Below are positions 21,386 through 32,819 of a DNA stretch of 64,000 bases, in pieces. How positions within the stretch are numbered: position 1 is the stretch's first letter; the number at the start of each line of letters is the position of its first letter. Source of the DNA: Sphagnum compactum (Eukaryota > Bryophyta > Sphagnopsida > Sphagnales); contig OZ234502.1 of NCBI GenBank assembly GCA_965153455.1, forward strand, positions 14,105,495 through 14,169,494. Reading direction: 5' to 3'. The translations under genes were made by a program, and so were the position numbers. The notes beneath the pieces are model-generated. The model did not search any database, was not told the origin of the DNA, and saw only the letters and a program-made list of their open reading frames with translations.

Positions 21386-22189
21386 TGCCAAGGTAGTAGG
21401 GTAGTAAAATTTGAATAGGAAGCTGCTGATTTTGCAGAACTTCCATGGTTTTCAATAGTTCTGGAACCTGATTACACAATAACTTAAATTTCACAATTCC
21501 AGTGACGAAATTTTGAGGAGCTGGTTCAGATTTTGGTCTCCTACACCCCTTTCCCCGTACCACCCAAAGAAAAAATGGGCCCTCCTGGGTGCATATTGTG
21601 GAACGCCACACCCTCCTGGCCCCAACCACCCAAAGAAAAGAAATGGGACCTCTTGGACCCATCAATTATAATGGGCCAATCAGAGACACTCAGTAGCAGT
21701 CAAATCCTATTTATTACACTCTTTTCTGCAGTTGCAGATTGTTGCTGCGCCATTAACTAACCACAGCAAAGTGTGCAATTATGCTGAACCATTAATAAAA
21801 TCCTGAGCCAAACCTGCATATTTTGACTTTGCTTCATCCGATTTTACCGTGTAGGATCACATACTGAGGACCACTGGAAATGCGCTTACCACAAGTGATC
21901 ATGCCTGCAAGAAATATATATATAGTTTTTTTGAAATAGTTGAACTCCAAACTTTCTTTCAGCAATTGCGGAAAAGAAACAGACAGTTTGAAATCACAAG
22001 CACCAATATTCACAATTCAAGAGCACACAAATAAATAATTTTCACAACATCATTCAAGGATTTGTGCTATATTTGACTTGCAAGGATTCTTTGCAACCAT
22101 GCAAGTTTTGCAACCCCCTAGCTTGTTTTTGAAGGTAGTAATCTCTTTGATGAAGGAAGGTTTTTTGTTTTGTTTGTCATGTTGAAATC
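21386..22189. other. Spacer without recognised genes
   Basis: Contains a near-repeat of CCACCCAAAGAAAAAATGGG (21561-21580 and 21629-21648) and otherwise ordinary AT-rich sequence. Short frames here look non-coding. Confidence 0.4.
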
Positions 22190-22800
22190 TCCCAATTTGC
22201 CTTCCTGCACTTTTGATATGGTTGGAAAGGCTTCAATCAGCAGAGGTGCACTGAGTTGGTTTCATAGTGTTTTGACCTATATGGTGGAGAAGTTATTGAA
22301 TATTGAACAAATTTTCAGTTGAAAATTAATTTAAATAAATTTTTTTTTGGATAGTTTTGAAAAACTCTTAGTGAGTAAAATTTAATGAAGGTGATTTGAT
22401 TATTTTTAGACCTAAGGTGGGGGAGATATTGAATGTTGAGTAATTCATGTCTTTGAAAATTCAGTTAAATTACAAAACTTGATTTTGGAAGGAAAAGTTA
22501 GTTACTTGAACAGCACAGGTTACACTAGTTTGAATTATGAGACTAAGTGCACTGCTTACCCAAAGAATACATCAAGGTTCAGCACACTCAGCATTTGGCA
22601 CCTTAAACTTGGGGGGTTGCGGTGGCAAGGGGGTCCACTCTTTGTATTTGTTAGGTTCACTTGAATGCAGAAGGTAGTTAGTACTTCTTACAAGTGTGTG
22701 GTTGGTTCTTTGATTTATTTTAATAACTCCCTGTCCCAGGTATTTGAAAAAATTCAAAATCAAAGAATCGTTGGATTTCAGAAGGAATCAGTAAAGAACT
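22190..22800 (+). repeat. Dispersed repeat, copy 1
   Basis: Inverted relative of 42950-43625. Shared landmarks in order are GGTGGAGAAGTTATTGAATATTG, the ACTCTTAGTGAG / GGTGATTTG segment, ACATCAAGGTTCA, GGCAAGGGGGTCCACTCTTTG and GGTTCTTTGATTTATTTTAATAACT. It is also distantly related to the GGTGCACTAAGGTGGTTTGG region of arm C (32640-32720). The class is unknown and no coding capacity is evident. Confidence 0.65.
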
Positions 22801-23344
22801 GATGGTTTCTACCAGTGTTGTGTGTGTAAATGGTATGGGACTTACATTCAGTCTAAGTCTAAATCCTGTGATGAAATTTATTTACACTCAATGTAAGTGT
22901 AGAATACAAAATGTGTAAGTGTAAAAATGAGTAAATTTATTTTATGCCATGTAAAACAGTGTATGTGTCAAAATAAATAAATTTATATAATTTTACACAG
23001 TTTGATAAAATAATGTAAATGTAAAAAATATATATTTATATGATTTTACATGGCTATGCAAAACAATGTAAATAATGTGATTTTTTCTTGAGGAGAGGAG
23101 ATTTCATAATGTTTTTGATGATAAGCCAGCTAAATGACCCATTGCAAAAAAAAGGCTATCAAAATATACACCCGCAACTAATTTATGTGACTTTGCAAGA
23201 AGGTATAGTCATTAAAGATATATAATAAAATTATCTATAAAGTAAGGAGAATAAAACTAGAACCTTGAGTTTGATCATAAATTCGGTGAGATTCAAAAAA
23301 ATAAAAACCTACCCCAAAAAAAGAAAAACATTAGCATTCAAGGG
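22801..23344. other. AT-rich stretch with TGTAAGTGTA-like short repeats
   Basis: Degenerate repeats of AATGTAAGTGTA and GTAAATTTATATAATTTTACA between about 22840 and 23070. No gene seen. Confidence 0.5.
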
Positions 23345-23565
23345 TGGGGGACCTCAGTTTTTGTGGTGAACTGAGTTTCACCCTATCTTTCATTTTTTTG
23401 AACGCCTCCCCTGAGGCTGCATTTTCACTGCTCCTACTTGTAAAGCTACTATAATTAGTCCCAGATTTAATAATTTTAATTTTTTTTATGGATACCTCTG
23501 AAAGAAGGGTTTGGGGGGTGAAAGGAGGCCCAAAGAGAGGGTGATTTTACAAATAATTTTAGTAT
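23345..23565. mobile_element. Second member of the MITE-like family
   Basis: Shares with 18051-18445 the GTGGTGAACTGAGTTTCACC, GAACGCCTCC, TTTTCACTGCTCCTACTT and CTATAATTAGTC segments and the downstream GGGTGAAAG...AGAGAGGGTGA part. It is shorter and diverged. Confidence 0.5.
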
Positions 23566-24700
23566 TTACACTTACATGCCCCAAAACATTTACATGGAGG
23601 CTGAAGGCAGTGGCTATTTTTGTGGAAAGATATGTGCAAATTGAAAACTCAATATTTATGGGACTTTCAAACAGTTTTACCAATTTCAAACATGAAACAG
23701 CACCCACTATTGCACAATGAAGGATGGACCATAAGTGATCAGTAAACAGTTTTCTGTTGGGTTCCAGTTCCTTAGCTAACTATGGTGGTTAGCTTAGTTG
23801 TTTTTTTTTTTCATTACTTACTTTTCGATGACCCACAAGCGAGTTGTTAACAGGTAGGTAGTAAAAACAACCCTTGCTTATGTATGAACCATCTAATTAC
23901 CTAGTAATCTCCTATTTCCTCCCTATCTATCTATTATATATAAGACTTACTTCGTATTGAATGGGTTACCAAGGTGAAACTAAATATTGACTCAGTTGAG
24001 GTTCATCCACAACTGATGGGGCATTCAGTGGATGGTGTGCTGGTAGGTCCCAGTTCACCCTGGCCCTACCTACCCATGAATAACTCAAAACTGTTTTCTA
24101 GCTATTAGCATCAATAAAATATGATCATCTATATCAAATACATGCATAAACTCAAAATATAAAATAAGTAAAGAATTAAATTAGATTACAGTTCCAAAAG
24201 TAACAAATACCTGCCTAATGTCATCTTGTCATTCATGTTAGTAGTGAAGTTGAACATCCTATTTATGAGATTTCAGATCCTATTGATTGGTGTTCTTAAT
24301 TATGTTGACACTTCAAATGGGCAATGATGATCTTTTTAACCCTCCATCACTTTCAGAGCTTCAAGTTTCTCATTTTTTACAAACTAGGTTTTGTGATACT
24401 AATCCACATACATTAGCATGTGTTTTTACCTGTGGTATAAGGCTCAATGCCCATGCTAAACTTTGGGCACACAATGCATTTGATAACTAGCGTGAGATTC
24501 AAGTACTTGACTTAAATGAAATTAGCCATTTACAGTATCCAACTTATGTCAAAATACAAATTTTGATGTTCACATTTAGGTGTTCAAGAAAGCTATCAAA
24601 GCTAATGAAAAGAAATTTAACGAAGACATCATTAATCTGTTCAATTTTACTCTTTGAAATAATATTTCTAAATGAGGAGAAATTTTTTTACATGATCATA
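23566..24700. other. AT-rich spacer upstream of the gypsy remnant
   Basis: Includes a 67-residue open frame (24287-24490) with DLFNPPSLSELQVSHFL that I do not recognise. It could be an upstream part of the retroelement or of another element. Long terminal repeats could not be identified. Confidence 0.3.
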
Positions 24701-25339
24701 TCCTAAAATTGTACTTTTGCAAAATTGAAACAAACTTTTTATAAACATAACAAAAAAATAAAATGATGAACAATTTTACCTGAAGTTGAGGAGTATCAAA
24801 TAGGAAGAGAAGGAACCTGTCGAAGTTTTTTATGAACAAATCCTTAAGTTAGTTAATTGTTTATAGATCAAGGCCATTGGTATGTACCTCACCATAGTTT
24901 TCAAAGTAGGTCTACATCCATACATTTGACTTTCAACAACTGGAATGAAGTGAAAAACCTTAATCGAACACAAGGAATTTTGTTGTGATAATCACCGTAC
25001 AAATCCAACAGCTTCTTGCACAATCATGAAGCTACACAATCACCCTACATATTTTGACACTAATTGGCTTGGATTACCTATTATGACCCTAGTTCCTTCA
25101 TCAGTACCAATATCTTTACCTATGCCAATGGAACCTTTCATACCTATTCCATCCATTATTTAATCCATAGAATAGTTTTTATAGGATATTAGTTAACAAG
25201 TTCTTGATATGAACTTAGCTCAATTCATTAAGATAGCTCCAAAGCTAAAACAATATTTGATTTAAAAGTTTCAATTCATGAAACCACCAATTGCAAAACC
25301 AGTACCTATACCTGTAGTAGCATCTATAGCTATAGATCA

Positions 25340-26241
25340 TCATTACATATAGTAAAGGACGTCGGGATGAAATGAAGCTTTCCATCCATCCATCCGTCTG
25401 TCATCCATCCCGTCATCCATACAAACAAAACAAATATATATCTTAAAAAGGGAAAAAACTAGAAAAAAAATAAAAACAGAAAAACACTTTAACAATTAGA
25501 AACTTTTTGTAAACACTTAAACATGAAACAAAAAAGGGAAATACAGTAATCTTAAAAGAAACTTAGAAAATAGATGACAAAAAAATAAGAAACAAAACAG
25601 AGAGCAAAAGAAAGAGAAAAAAACCATATTTGAAAAAAAAATGAGGTTTGTTTTCTTTTTCCAAACTTCAAACCTGCATCTAATCAAACAAAAATAAAAA
25701 AGTTTTTTTTAAATTATTTTTATTATAAAACATATTAGAAAAATTAGAATTTTTTTGGAAAAGAAAATAGAAACTAAATAAATAAATAAACGCATAAAAA
25801 TAGAAAAAATAAAAATGTGAAACAAACATAAACAAAAAAAAGTAAAAACACAAAAACTATAAAAAAGGAATGGAAACAAATGAAACAAGGAAAGGGAAAT
25901 ACAGTAAAATCATTTTAAAAGACAAAAATTACAAAAAAGAAGAAACCAAATAAAGAGTAGACAATAATAAAAAATAAAACTTATAATAATGAAGAAAAAC
26001 CCTACTTGAAAAAGAATGAGGTGTGTCTTCTTTCTCCAAACTTCAAACTTGCATCCAAATAAACAAAAATACAAAAGTGAAAAAGAAACACTTTATTTTT
26101 ATTATTACAAAAATAATAATAATAACAAAAAACACATAAAAATAAAAAATAAAAAAGATAAAAGTTTTTAAAAAAACTAAAACATGAACCAAACATTGTT
26201 GAAATAACACACCTGTGCATTAGGCACGGGGTTCAAACTAG
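25340..26241 (+). mobile_element. Non-autonomous Helitron nested in the gypsy remnant
   Basis: The left end is TC after an A (TCATTACATATAG at 25340; a TC at 25337 is an alternative). The right end is CTAG followed by T (26238-26242). About 7-10 bases upstream of it is a hairpin CCTGTGC-attag-GCACGGG at 26213-26230. TC...hairpin-CTAG inserted between A and T is the Helitron signature. The body has CATCC/CATCCGTC repeats near the left end and two ~375-base A-rich tandem units. It splits the gypsy protease region, with the host frame resuming after 26242. Confidence 0.62.
25440..26200 (+). repeat. Two ~375-base A-rich tandem units inside the Helitron
   Basis: The clearest shared block is AAAAACC-TACTTGAAAAA-AATGAGGT...CTCCAAACTTCAAACTTGCATC, found near 25620-25690 and 25993-26065. 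Surrounding A-rich sequence also repeats. Confidence 0.65.
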
Positions 26242-27100
26242 TATGGTAGTAATACATGTACATATTGGGAAAAGTCTTGTTGATGATGATGAGTTATTAG
26301 ATGGTAGACTTGGAGTCAATGTAATCATAGAAAAGTTAAAGGCCACTTTAGGACTACCTAAACCTTAACCAGCCCCCTATAATTTGCGGATGGTAGATTA
26401 GGCAGTTGTGAAACCTTTTGGTTTGATCCATGACTTTAAGATATTAATTGATGATATTCCACATAATGTAACCTTTACAATTACGTAGAATAATGTTATG
26501 GACTTACCTATTCGATGCTTATAAGATGACCTTGGTTATGAAATGTTAAATATCCCATGATTGGGGAATTAATATCATTACTATTCAAGGTAATGGTATA
26601 GTTAGGACCATAGCAGTAACCAAGCATTTGAGTAGTCAAACAAAACATCCTAAAGTTCTTTTATGTTATGATTTCCAAAATGGGTTCACAAAAGAAAAAA
26701 AAGACATTACATTCGTTACATAACCTAATTTGTTTTCTATTGATACTATTAGCTTATCAATTGTCCAACAATTTGAACCTTTAATGTCAATAAAACCTAA
26801 ATCTACATTCACGTTTTTAGTATCCAATCTTATCTTTTTGGATTCTTTGGTCCCACATAAGTCTGTAGATTATCCAAAAACATTTTATTAACTTGACATT
26901 GGTTGAATATGGATATTGACAAAACACTAGCTGGAGAGCGAGTACATCAGTTATAGATTACTGATTGGATAATCACAAAAGAAAAATAGTTGAAGCGAAT
27001 TAATCTTGGTACAATAAAATGTCCCCAATATGTGAATATCAATGCTACATTATTTGAAGATTGTACTTTTGCATTAATAAATTACAAAATTGAATTTTAA

Positions 27101-28080
27101 TAATACCATTTTGTACTTTAAAAAATTCTTTTGAAAATTTGGTCATTGGGTCATTGATTCCCTAATGGGAATCTATTGTTCTAAAGTTTGTGAGAATCAA
27201 CCATTTGAAAATCAGCTTAATAAAAAAAGTTCAAAACTTGATACCTTGGTTAGTTTTTAAAAAATTGAATTAAGAGAAAAAAACCTTTGCTGATTCTCAA
27301 ATTGTGCGTAAAATTTGGGAATGACATTTCTTTCATAACAATGAGAATCACTTGAAATACCTACCTACTTGTTTTTATGTAATACCTTCAAAATTTTGAT
27401 GGCAACATCCCCTATTTGATTAGAAGGTAAATCATTACAAATATGTCACTTTAGGTAGGTAGGTAGGCAAGCTGTTGTTATGTGTGTGAGGCCAATTGGC
27501 CTTTTAATTCATATGCATGGAAAATAAGGAGTTTTGGGAGGATGTATATATCTATTTTTGGGAAAAAAGTAAGTACAAGCAGGTAGAACATTACATAGAC
27601 TAACCATGTTACTTGGGATGTTGGCTTGGGATAAGTACCCAATGAAAAGAAATCCGTATCTAGTCACCATCCATTCAAATTGGTGCATTATGGCCTTATT
27701 TGAAAGGGTGATTTAGTACTATACAAAGGTTTGTAGTTGATTTTATTATTTATGTAATACCTTGTTAGGTTTGGCACTAATGTGCTGAGCAATTATTATT
27801 TGAGTATCAAATGATTATTTAATTTCTCAAAATCCACTTTGGCAATAAATATAGATAACCTATTTGACATGTTTTCTAGGCTTTCAATCTCTAAGATATT
27901 GAGACCTTTTACATCAATTTCTATTGCTCCTTGGTGCAAAAATGGGGAGACATAATGTTCCACCAACCTGCATGATAGGAAAATGTTTTCAATTATTGGA
28001 AAGTTGTTTTACAATGGTGGATTGGATTGAAGAAAGAAGCTCTTAAGCTTTCATCAATGTAATATTTTCCCCCTCACTTT
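27101..28080. other. Spacer after the gypsy remnant
   Basis: AT-rich with an AGGTAGGTAGGTAGG run at 27451-27470. It may include more decayed retroelement sequence, for example around 27420-27680, but no domain could be read. Confidence 0.35.
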
Positions 28081-28084
28081 CAAT

Positions 28085-28480
28085 TACCTTAAATTTTAAC
28101 ATTTCAAACAAATGAAATTCAACATTTCCACATAATTTAATTATTGTCAAACTTGGAAAGGTATGAACAAGATGAGATGAATGACAATAAAACCATCTTA
28201 TACATAATTTCATTCAATTTTTTAAAAAAATTAATTGAAAAAATAGAATATTAAAATTACTATTGTAAAAGTGAGGTGTAATCCACTATCCTGATTCATT
28301 AACTCTTACATTTTCATCAAATTAAAAAAATAATCCTTTCCTTAAATTTCAACATTTCAAAAAAATTCAACATTTCCACAAATAATTTAATTATTGTCAA
28401 ACGTGAAAAGGTACTATGATATGCTAAACCAATATGGGATGAATGACAAAAGACCATCCTGTACATAATTACACTAAGAA
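28085..28480. repeat. Diverged tandem duplication, ~250-base period
   Basis: CCTTAAATTT-AACATTTC...TTCAACATTTCCACA...TAATTTAATTATTGTCAAAC...GATGAATGACA occurs at 28085-28205 and again at 28338-28475. Confidence 0.75.
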
Positions 28481-29084
28481 ATCAAACAATTCTTCAACCC
28501 AAAAAAGGAGAAAGTAAAAAAGAAGTAGTACCAAATATTAAAGTTTACCATAAAGTCACCTTGTCTTTGGGGCCTAGTTTGACGTTTTTAATCCTTGTTT
28601 CATCCTCAATTGGGGTGTAGCCCTTAAGTGAGCGAAAGTAGGCGCCTTTTCATGAAATTGAATGTCAGGTCAAAAGATTTGCATGATGTTATGCTAACAA
28701 GTTTCGATTTAATGAAGAATATGATCAGCACGGAAGTTGCCCATAATCCCAAACTGGAAGGTAAAACTACTAGGGGCCAATTCAGGTTAGAAAACTAGCT
28801 TGGTCCCCTGTTTTTTTTCATGTGTACTGTTTCGTCTTGACTTCTCACGCAAGCCCCAATATGCTGTACTTCAGGAATACTCCAATATATAAACCAAGTT
28901 TTTGTCTCAAGTTTGAGTTAAGCCATGACCAAACAGAAAACAAACAGAAAACATCTGTTTATCAGTATATTGTTGAAAAATAGAACAAAACTCCACTTTT
29001 TAAATTTGAGAATTAGTAAAAGAACAACGAGTTTTTATTTCTTGTTCTTACAAAACAGTCCTAATTCTAGGGATTGCAGATTCC
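28481..29084. other. Spacer before arm C
   Basis: No gene recognised. Homology with arm B begins near 29085. Confidence 0.4.
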
Positions 29085-29311
29085 CATGCACCTTGACTCA
29101 TACCATCTTCTTTTTGCATACATAGGATACAACAAAAGAGCTCCCTTGACAATGTCATCCTCTCAATGCCACATTCCTCATATTGAAATAATATTAGTAA
29201 TAATGAAGTTTGAATCTGGAAAACCCAAACATCAACTTAGATTCAACTTCAATACATTATTGTTGTGTACTGGTCTGTTGTCACAACTAAAACTCAGAAA
29301 GTCTTTATACT

Positions 29312-29333
29312 CCCCCCCCCCCCCCGCCCCCCC
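29312..29333. repeat. C-tract in arm C
   Basis: A run of 14 C, one G and 7 C, where arm B has only a short G run (about 17834-17841). The tract has expanded in C or contracted in B. Confidence 0.9.
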
Positions 29334-30231
29334 ATCTTTTCCATGAATTGTATGGAGAAGAGTTAGTTGTTGTCAGCCACAAATTGTAAGCTGAGATGCT
29401 ATTTCAAGTGCCTGCACACCACTTGCCAGCACCTCCTGGAGGACAGGGGGTGTTGCACTTGAAGCCCCAGCAACAGTTAAGATATCATGGTTTGATACAT
29501 TGTTGTTTTCTCCATGCCCCAATGGGGGTCCACCCATCTCCAAATCTGGTGCATTCAGCTGGTTGCCTGAAAACCAAAATCAAATAAGGTTCAAATTATT
29601 CCATGATCTAGCCTTATGAGCTTCACAAAATGGCAAGTATCGACCATTACGATACTTGATAATATATTAAACTACTCATAATACACCATGATCTACGTAA
29701 CTTGTGTAACAAAGTTGGCCTCTGTTCTCTAGAATGATGGAGAGTCTATGGCTTCAAGCCATTCCACACGTAATTCTTGTCATCATGTACGTATGTGTCT
29801 ATGGCATTTGTTAAAATAAGTACCTCTTTCCAAGTTTAGCTACGTCATTCCTGTCCCTTATTCATCTACATGACCCCTCCCCTCATTGGATTCTCCTTTA
29901 TTCACCTACATGAAAAGGCAAAACCTTTACAATTGTTTTTCAAATATTTTTTCAAAATTTTCACCACCTTTACCATTATGTTTATCTCTTTCTCACATAC
30001 CTTTTGAAATCTTTCATTTCAAAGTGAACCTTCAAATAAAAATTAAAATATTTATTTAAATAATAGAGTACATTTCATAAATTTTAAAAAATGATTACAA
30101 AAATTTATAGTTATACAAAATATTATGAAATTGATTATAAACCTACACCTTCTTTCCCATTATTCTTATCTCTTTCTCATACAAGTGAAGCTAAATGACC
30201 ATAAGATTGAAATTTGGAGATTAATTAACTA

Positions 30232-30447
30232 TTAGAGTACATTACATAAATCTATAACTTTTTCCCCTGGCCACAGGGTTCTAGGGAGATATTTGCCTGA
30301 AAAGGTGTTATTATCTGTCTCTATCTGGGCCTTTTGCAAACCAATAAAAGCATGCATTCCTCTATTTGTAGATGAAACCTCAAAAAAGGTAAGATGTCCA
30401 ACATGTTCATTAGAGCTTGGATTGCCATATGAACCGGTAAGCTGCAC
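30232..30447 (-). CDS. Unrecognised reading frame in the arm C insertion (3' part)
   Basis: A 71-residue frame containing VGHLTFFEVSSTNRGMHAF and SGKYLPRTLWPGEKV. It lies downstream of the frame at 30498-30782, with an intron-like TTGGAGGATTAGGTGCAG before it. Its phase does not fit the neighbouring frame directly. Composition looks protein-like but I recognise no family. Confidence 0.3.
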   Translation of the reverse strand: MQLTGSYGNPSSNEHVGHLTFFEVSSTNRGMHAFIGLQKAQIETDNNTFSGKYLPRTLWPGEKVIDLCNVL

Positions 30448-30497
30448 CTAATCCTCCAACAAGCTTACATGCTGCCATTAGCTAGCCCCAACAATAA

Positions 30498-30782
30498 TCA
30501 AGGTAGATGAAGCGAAGAAAAGAACATAATACGATATACAGAATGAAGGTGAAGTGTTTTACCATCTTGCTGGATAGGAGGCCGATCTGTTGTGGCTATG
30601 CATATCCATCGCAAGTTCCAGTATAATGCGTAGACAGTGCCGATGATGGCTACCATTCCTATCCCCACCTTTGTTATTGTTACAAAGTCTAATGGCGTCT
30701 GCAATCCACCACTCGTGCATGTTGCAACTGTCACATTTGCAATGGCATCTAGCACCAATTGCCTGATCCGACTCTCTTCCAT
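30498..30782 (-). CDS. Putative exon encoding a one-pass membrane protein, unrecognised
   Basis: The ATG at 30782 opens a frame beginning MEESRIRQLVLDAIANV. A single hydrophobic segment at about residues 38-58 (VGIGMVAIIGTVYALYW) is followed by basic residues. A GT donor follows CAGCAAGATG at 30563, with the first matching acceptor AG at about 30448. That splice would add about a dozen residues before a stop and give a protein near 85 residues. It is more GC-rich and better coding-like than its surroundings. It may be a gene fragment carried by the insertion. No homologue recognised. Confidence 0.4.
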   Translation of the reverse strand: MEESRIRQLVLDAIANVTVATCTSGGLQTPLDFVTITKVGIGMVAIIGTVYALYWNLRWICIATTDRPPIQQDGKTLHLHSVYRIMFFSSLHLP

Positions 30783-30941
30783 GGCTTTTGCCTTGTAAAT
30801 TCAAATGGAAGCTAACTTTGCTCAAAGTCCTTTTTCACTATCTTCTTCCACTCTCAGAATTGGTGAGAGCCTGGGGGTGGGCTCTCAAGGCTCAAAGGAA
30901 GCAAGTGAATCCCTTGAGGGAAGAGTTGTAATATGAGCAAA

Positions 30942-31556
30942 CTAGTGGGCTCCCGTGCCTGCAAGGCACGACACGGCACTGGGAAAAAACTGGGAGTCCA
31001 AAGGAGACCCCAAAGACCAGAACTCCTAATTGGACGGAATTACAAGTACATGATATTTCATCCAAATAAATCACCATGCAAAACTTATCATTAGACGGAA
31101 CTTACGAATACATAAATATTTCATCCACGTAATCAATCCATCCAAAACTCTAAGTGGACAAAACTACAAAATCTTTAATATTTCATCCACAAATCATTCC
31201 TCCTAATTGGACGGAACTACAAATACATGATATCTCATCCTCATAACCACCCATCCAGAACTCTGAGCTCATTGGACGGAACTAAAAACGTATAATATTT
31301 CATCCACATAATCACAGAACTGCCGGGTTTTCGTGCACAGAACTGCCGGGTTTCACGAAAACCCGGAAAATAGGAGCCAGGCAGGTTTTTGGGTTTTACT
31401 TTTACAATTTGGGATCTGGGTTTCAGGACCTCGACCAGACGGACAGGCGGGTCCCGATCTGGGTTTTAGGACCTCGAGGGGCGGACAAGACCTCCACTGT
31501 CAGGACCTCGACGCACGCACGCACGGACGGACGGACAAGTGACTTTATATATAAGA
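30942..31556 (-). mobile_element. Non-autonomous Helitron, 615 bases
   Basis: Read on the minus strand it starts TCTTATATATAAAGTCAC (31556 downward) directly after an A. It ends with the hairpin GTGCCT-tgc-AGGCAC (about 30957-30971) and CTAG (30945-30942), followed by T. This is the full Helitron signature with A/T target and no target duplication. The left end carries GTCCG/GTGCG tandem repeats. No coding capacity. It is nested in the arm C insertion. Confidence 0.72.
31028..31320 (-). repeat. Five ~62-base tandem units inside the Helitron
   Basis: TTGGACGGAACTACAAATACAT followed by ATATTTCATCC and CATCCAAAACTC repeats near 31031, 31092, 31154, 31208 and 31272, with point differences. Confidence 0.8.
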
Positions 31557-31864
31557 TGAGTAGCCAGGGCTCAATTGCGGGTTTTAGAACATAAAAAGGG
31601 TGGGAGGGCAATTCATGGTTATAGGCCCCCTCTGCGTCCGTGCCCCCCCTTTGCACGAGGCTATAGCTTAGGCTTCTGAAGCTTTTAAATTTGTCGTCAC
31701 CTATGACTGGGAACTGCCCCCCTCTGTACTTTATCATTACCTATCGGCTATGACAGGGAATTGCCCCCCCCCCATTCAAGGGGGGTTTTGCCGGAACCAC
31801 CATCTGGAGGCGTACCATTGTAAAAAGTAAATGCACCAAATGTTTTGTGGTTTCTCCTAAAACA

Positions 31865-32819
31865 TTGTAACTATTGTATGACTATATCCGAGTCAGCAAG
31901 GTCAAGTTTAGTATCATTGGTTAGATGTAGAACGTGAGAACCGGCCTCCCCCTCCCCCCACCCCAGAAGTTTAAGGTACTAGGGCTGGTTCACCCATGCC
32001 GGTCAAAAAATGCAAAAATTAGATAGTTAGATTTAGGTACCAATCACTTTTTTGGGTCTTGGCAAAAACTGTGAGGTTAACACCATAAAATTATTCACAA
32101 TAAGGTGTGTTTCCATGTAAGGCCATCCACTACACCAGTGGGGATTTCCACAAATGTAGGAGGGTTTTTGTGTGAACAATGGCCCTTCTTGTGGGGTCCA
32201 CTCCCCCTTGCCCCCCTCCCTCCCCCCCCCCAAAGACCAACTTGTCCAAAATGAATGGGCATTGTTTGCTTAACAAATTAATTTCTGAAGGTAATAACTC
32301 AAAACATTGCATGCATCTTGTAATCACACCAAATAAGCTTATGGAGAATTAAAGCACACCCAATTTTTAAGGAATGCTCCACAAAATTCCAATAAGAAAT
32401 ACTAATAAGAGATCTCAAACTCCCCATACTTGTTGTGTTATTCTTTGCCCAATCACTATAATCCATGATAGAATGTAGAGGTAAAACTATTGAGTTTTAA
32501 TATCTTGTCCAAGCACCTATTGAGCCTAATGTGGGGATCTATCTATGAAGGTAGTTTGTTTGTGTCACATTCAGATCTCCCAAATAGTGGTGCCACTCAG
32601 CATGCTCTTCGCAATCTTTAGCTATCCTTTGATGAGTAAGGGTGCACTAAGGTGGTTTGGTAGTGTTTAGGCCTATGGTGCAAGAGTTATGGAATTAATT
32701 TTTTTTTAAAAATTAAAAAACATAAAAACAAAATATCTTAAAGAAATTGGGTGGACCTTTTGGTAGAGTCGGAAAGACCGTGATGAGTGGAATTTCTTGG
32801 AGCTGATTTTCTAGATTTG
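31865..32819. other. Arm C segment equivalent to 16200-17230
   Basis: Inverted match of arm B, including GTAGTTTGTTTGTGT at 32553-32567. The C-rich clusters at 31950-31965 and 32200-32231 mirror the G-rich ones in B. No gene. Confidence 0.5.

Larger units (their letters stand above)
24740..27100 (+). pseudogene. Decayed Ty3/gypsy gag-protease-pol remnant
   Basis: With stops and frameshifts, 24770-24960 reads LRSIKQ, EEEPVEVFYEQILKLVN and LIEHKE, as in plant retrotransposon gag. The region 25210-25330 reads VLDMNLAQFIKIAPKLK and KPPIAKPVPIPVVAS. After the inserted Helitron, 26245-26690 reads a retropepsin-like segment: LLDGRLGVNVI, LKATLGLPKP, VKPFGLI, then NGIVRTIAVTKHLSS. The region 26990-27075 resembles the start of pol (LGTIKCPQYVNINATL). 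The order matches Ty3/gypsy. Reverse transcriptase and integrase were not recognisable, and no copy could be active. Confidence 0.65.
29948..31864. mobile_element. 1.92 kb insertion specific to arm C
   Basis: Arm B runs straight from TTTGAAAAATAATTG to ATAGTTACAA (17235-17257), while arm C has 1.92 kb between the same two points, so B is an empty site. The insert contains two unrecognised minus-strand frames and a complete 615-base Helitron. Removing the Helitron leaves about 1.3 kb with no terminal inverted repeats or clear target duplication. It could be a captured gene fragment or an element of unknown type. Confidence 0.7.

Noticed and set aside
25381-25420. CATCC/CATCCGTC repeats as a possible CRISPR-like or regulatory array
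   Set aside because: Short imperfect tandem repeats at the 5' side of a Helitron in a plant genome; no spacers.
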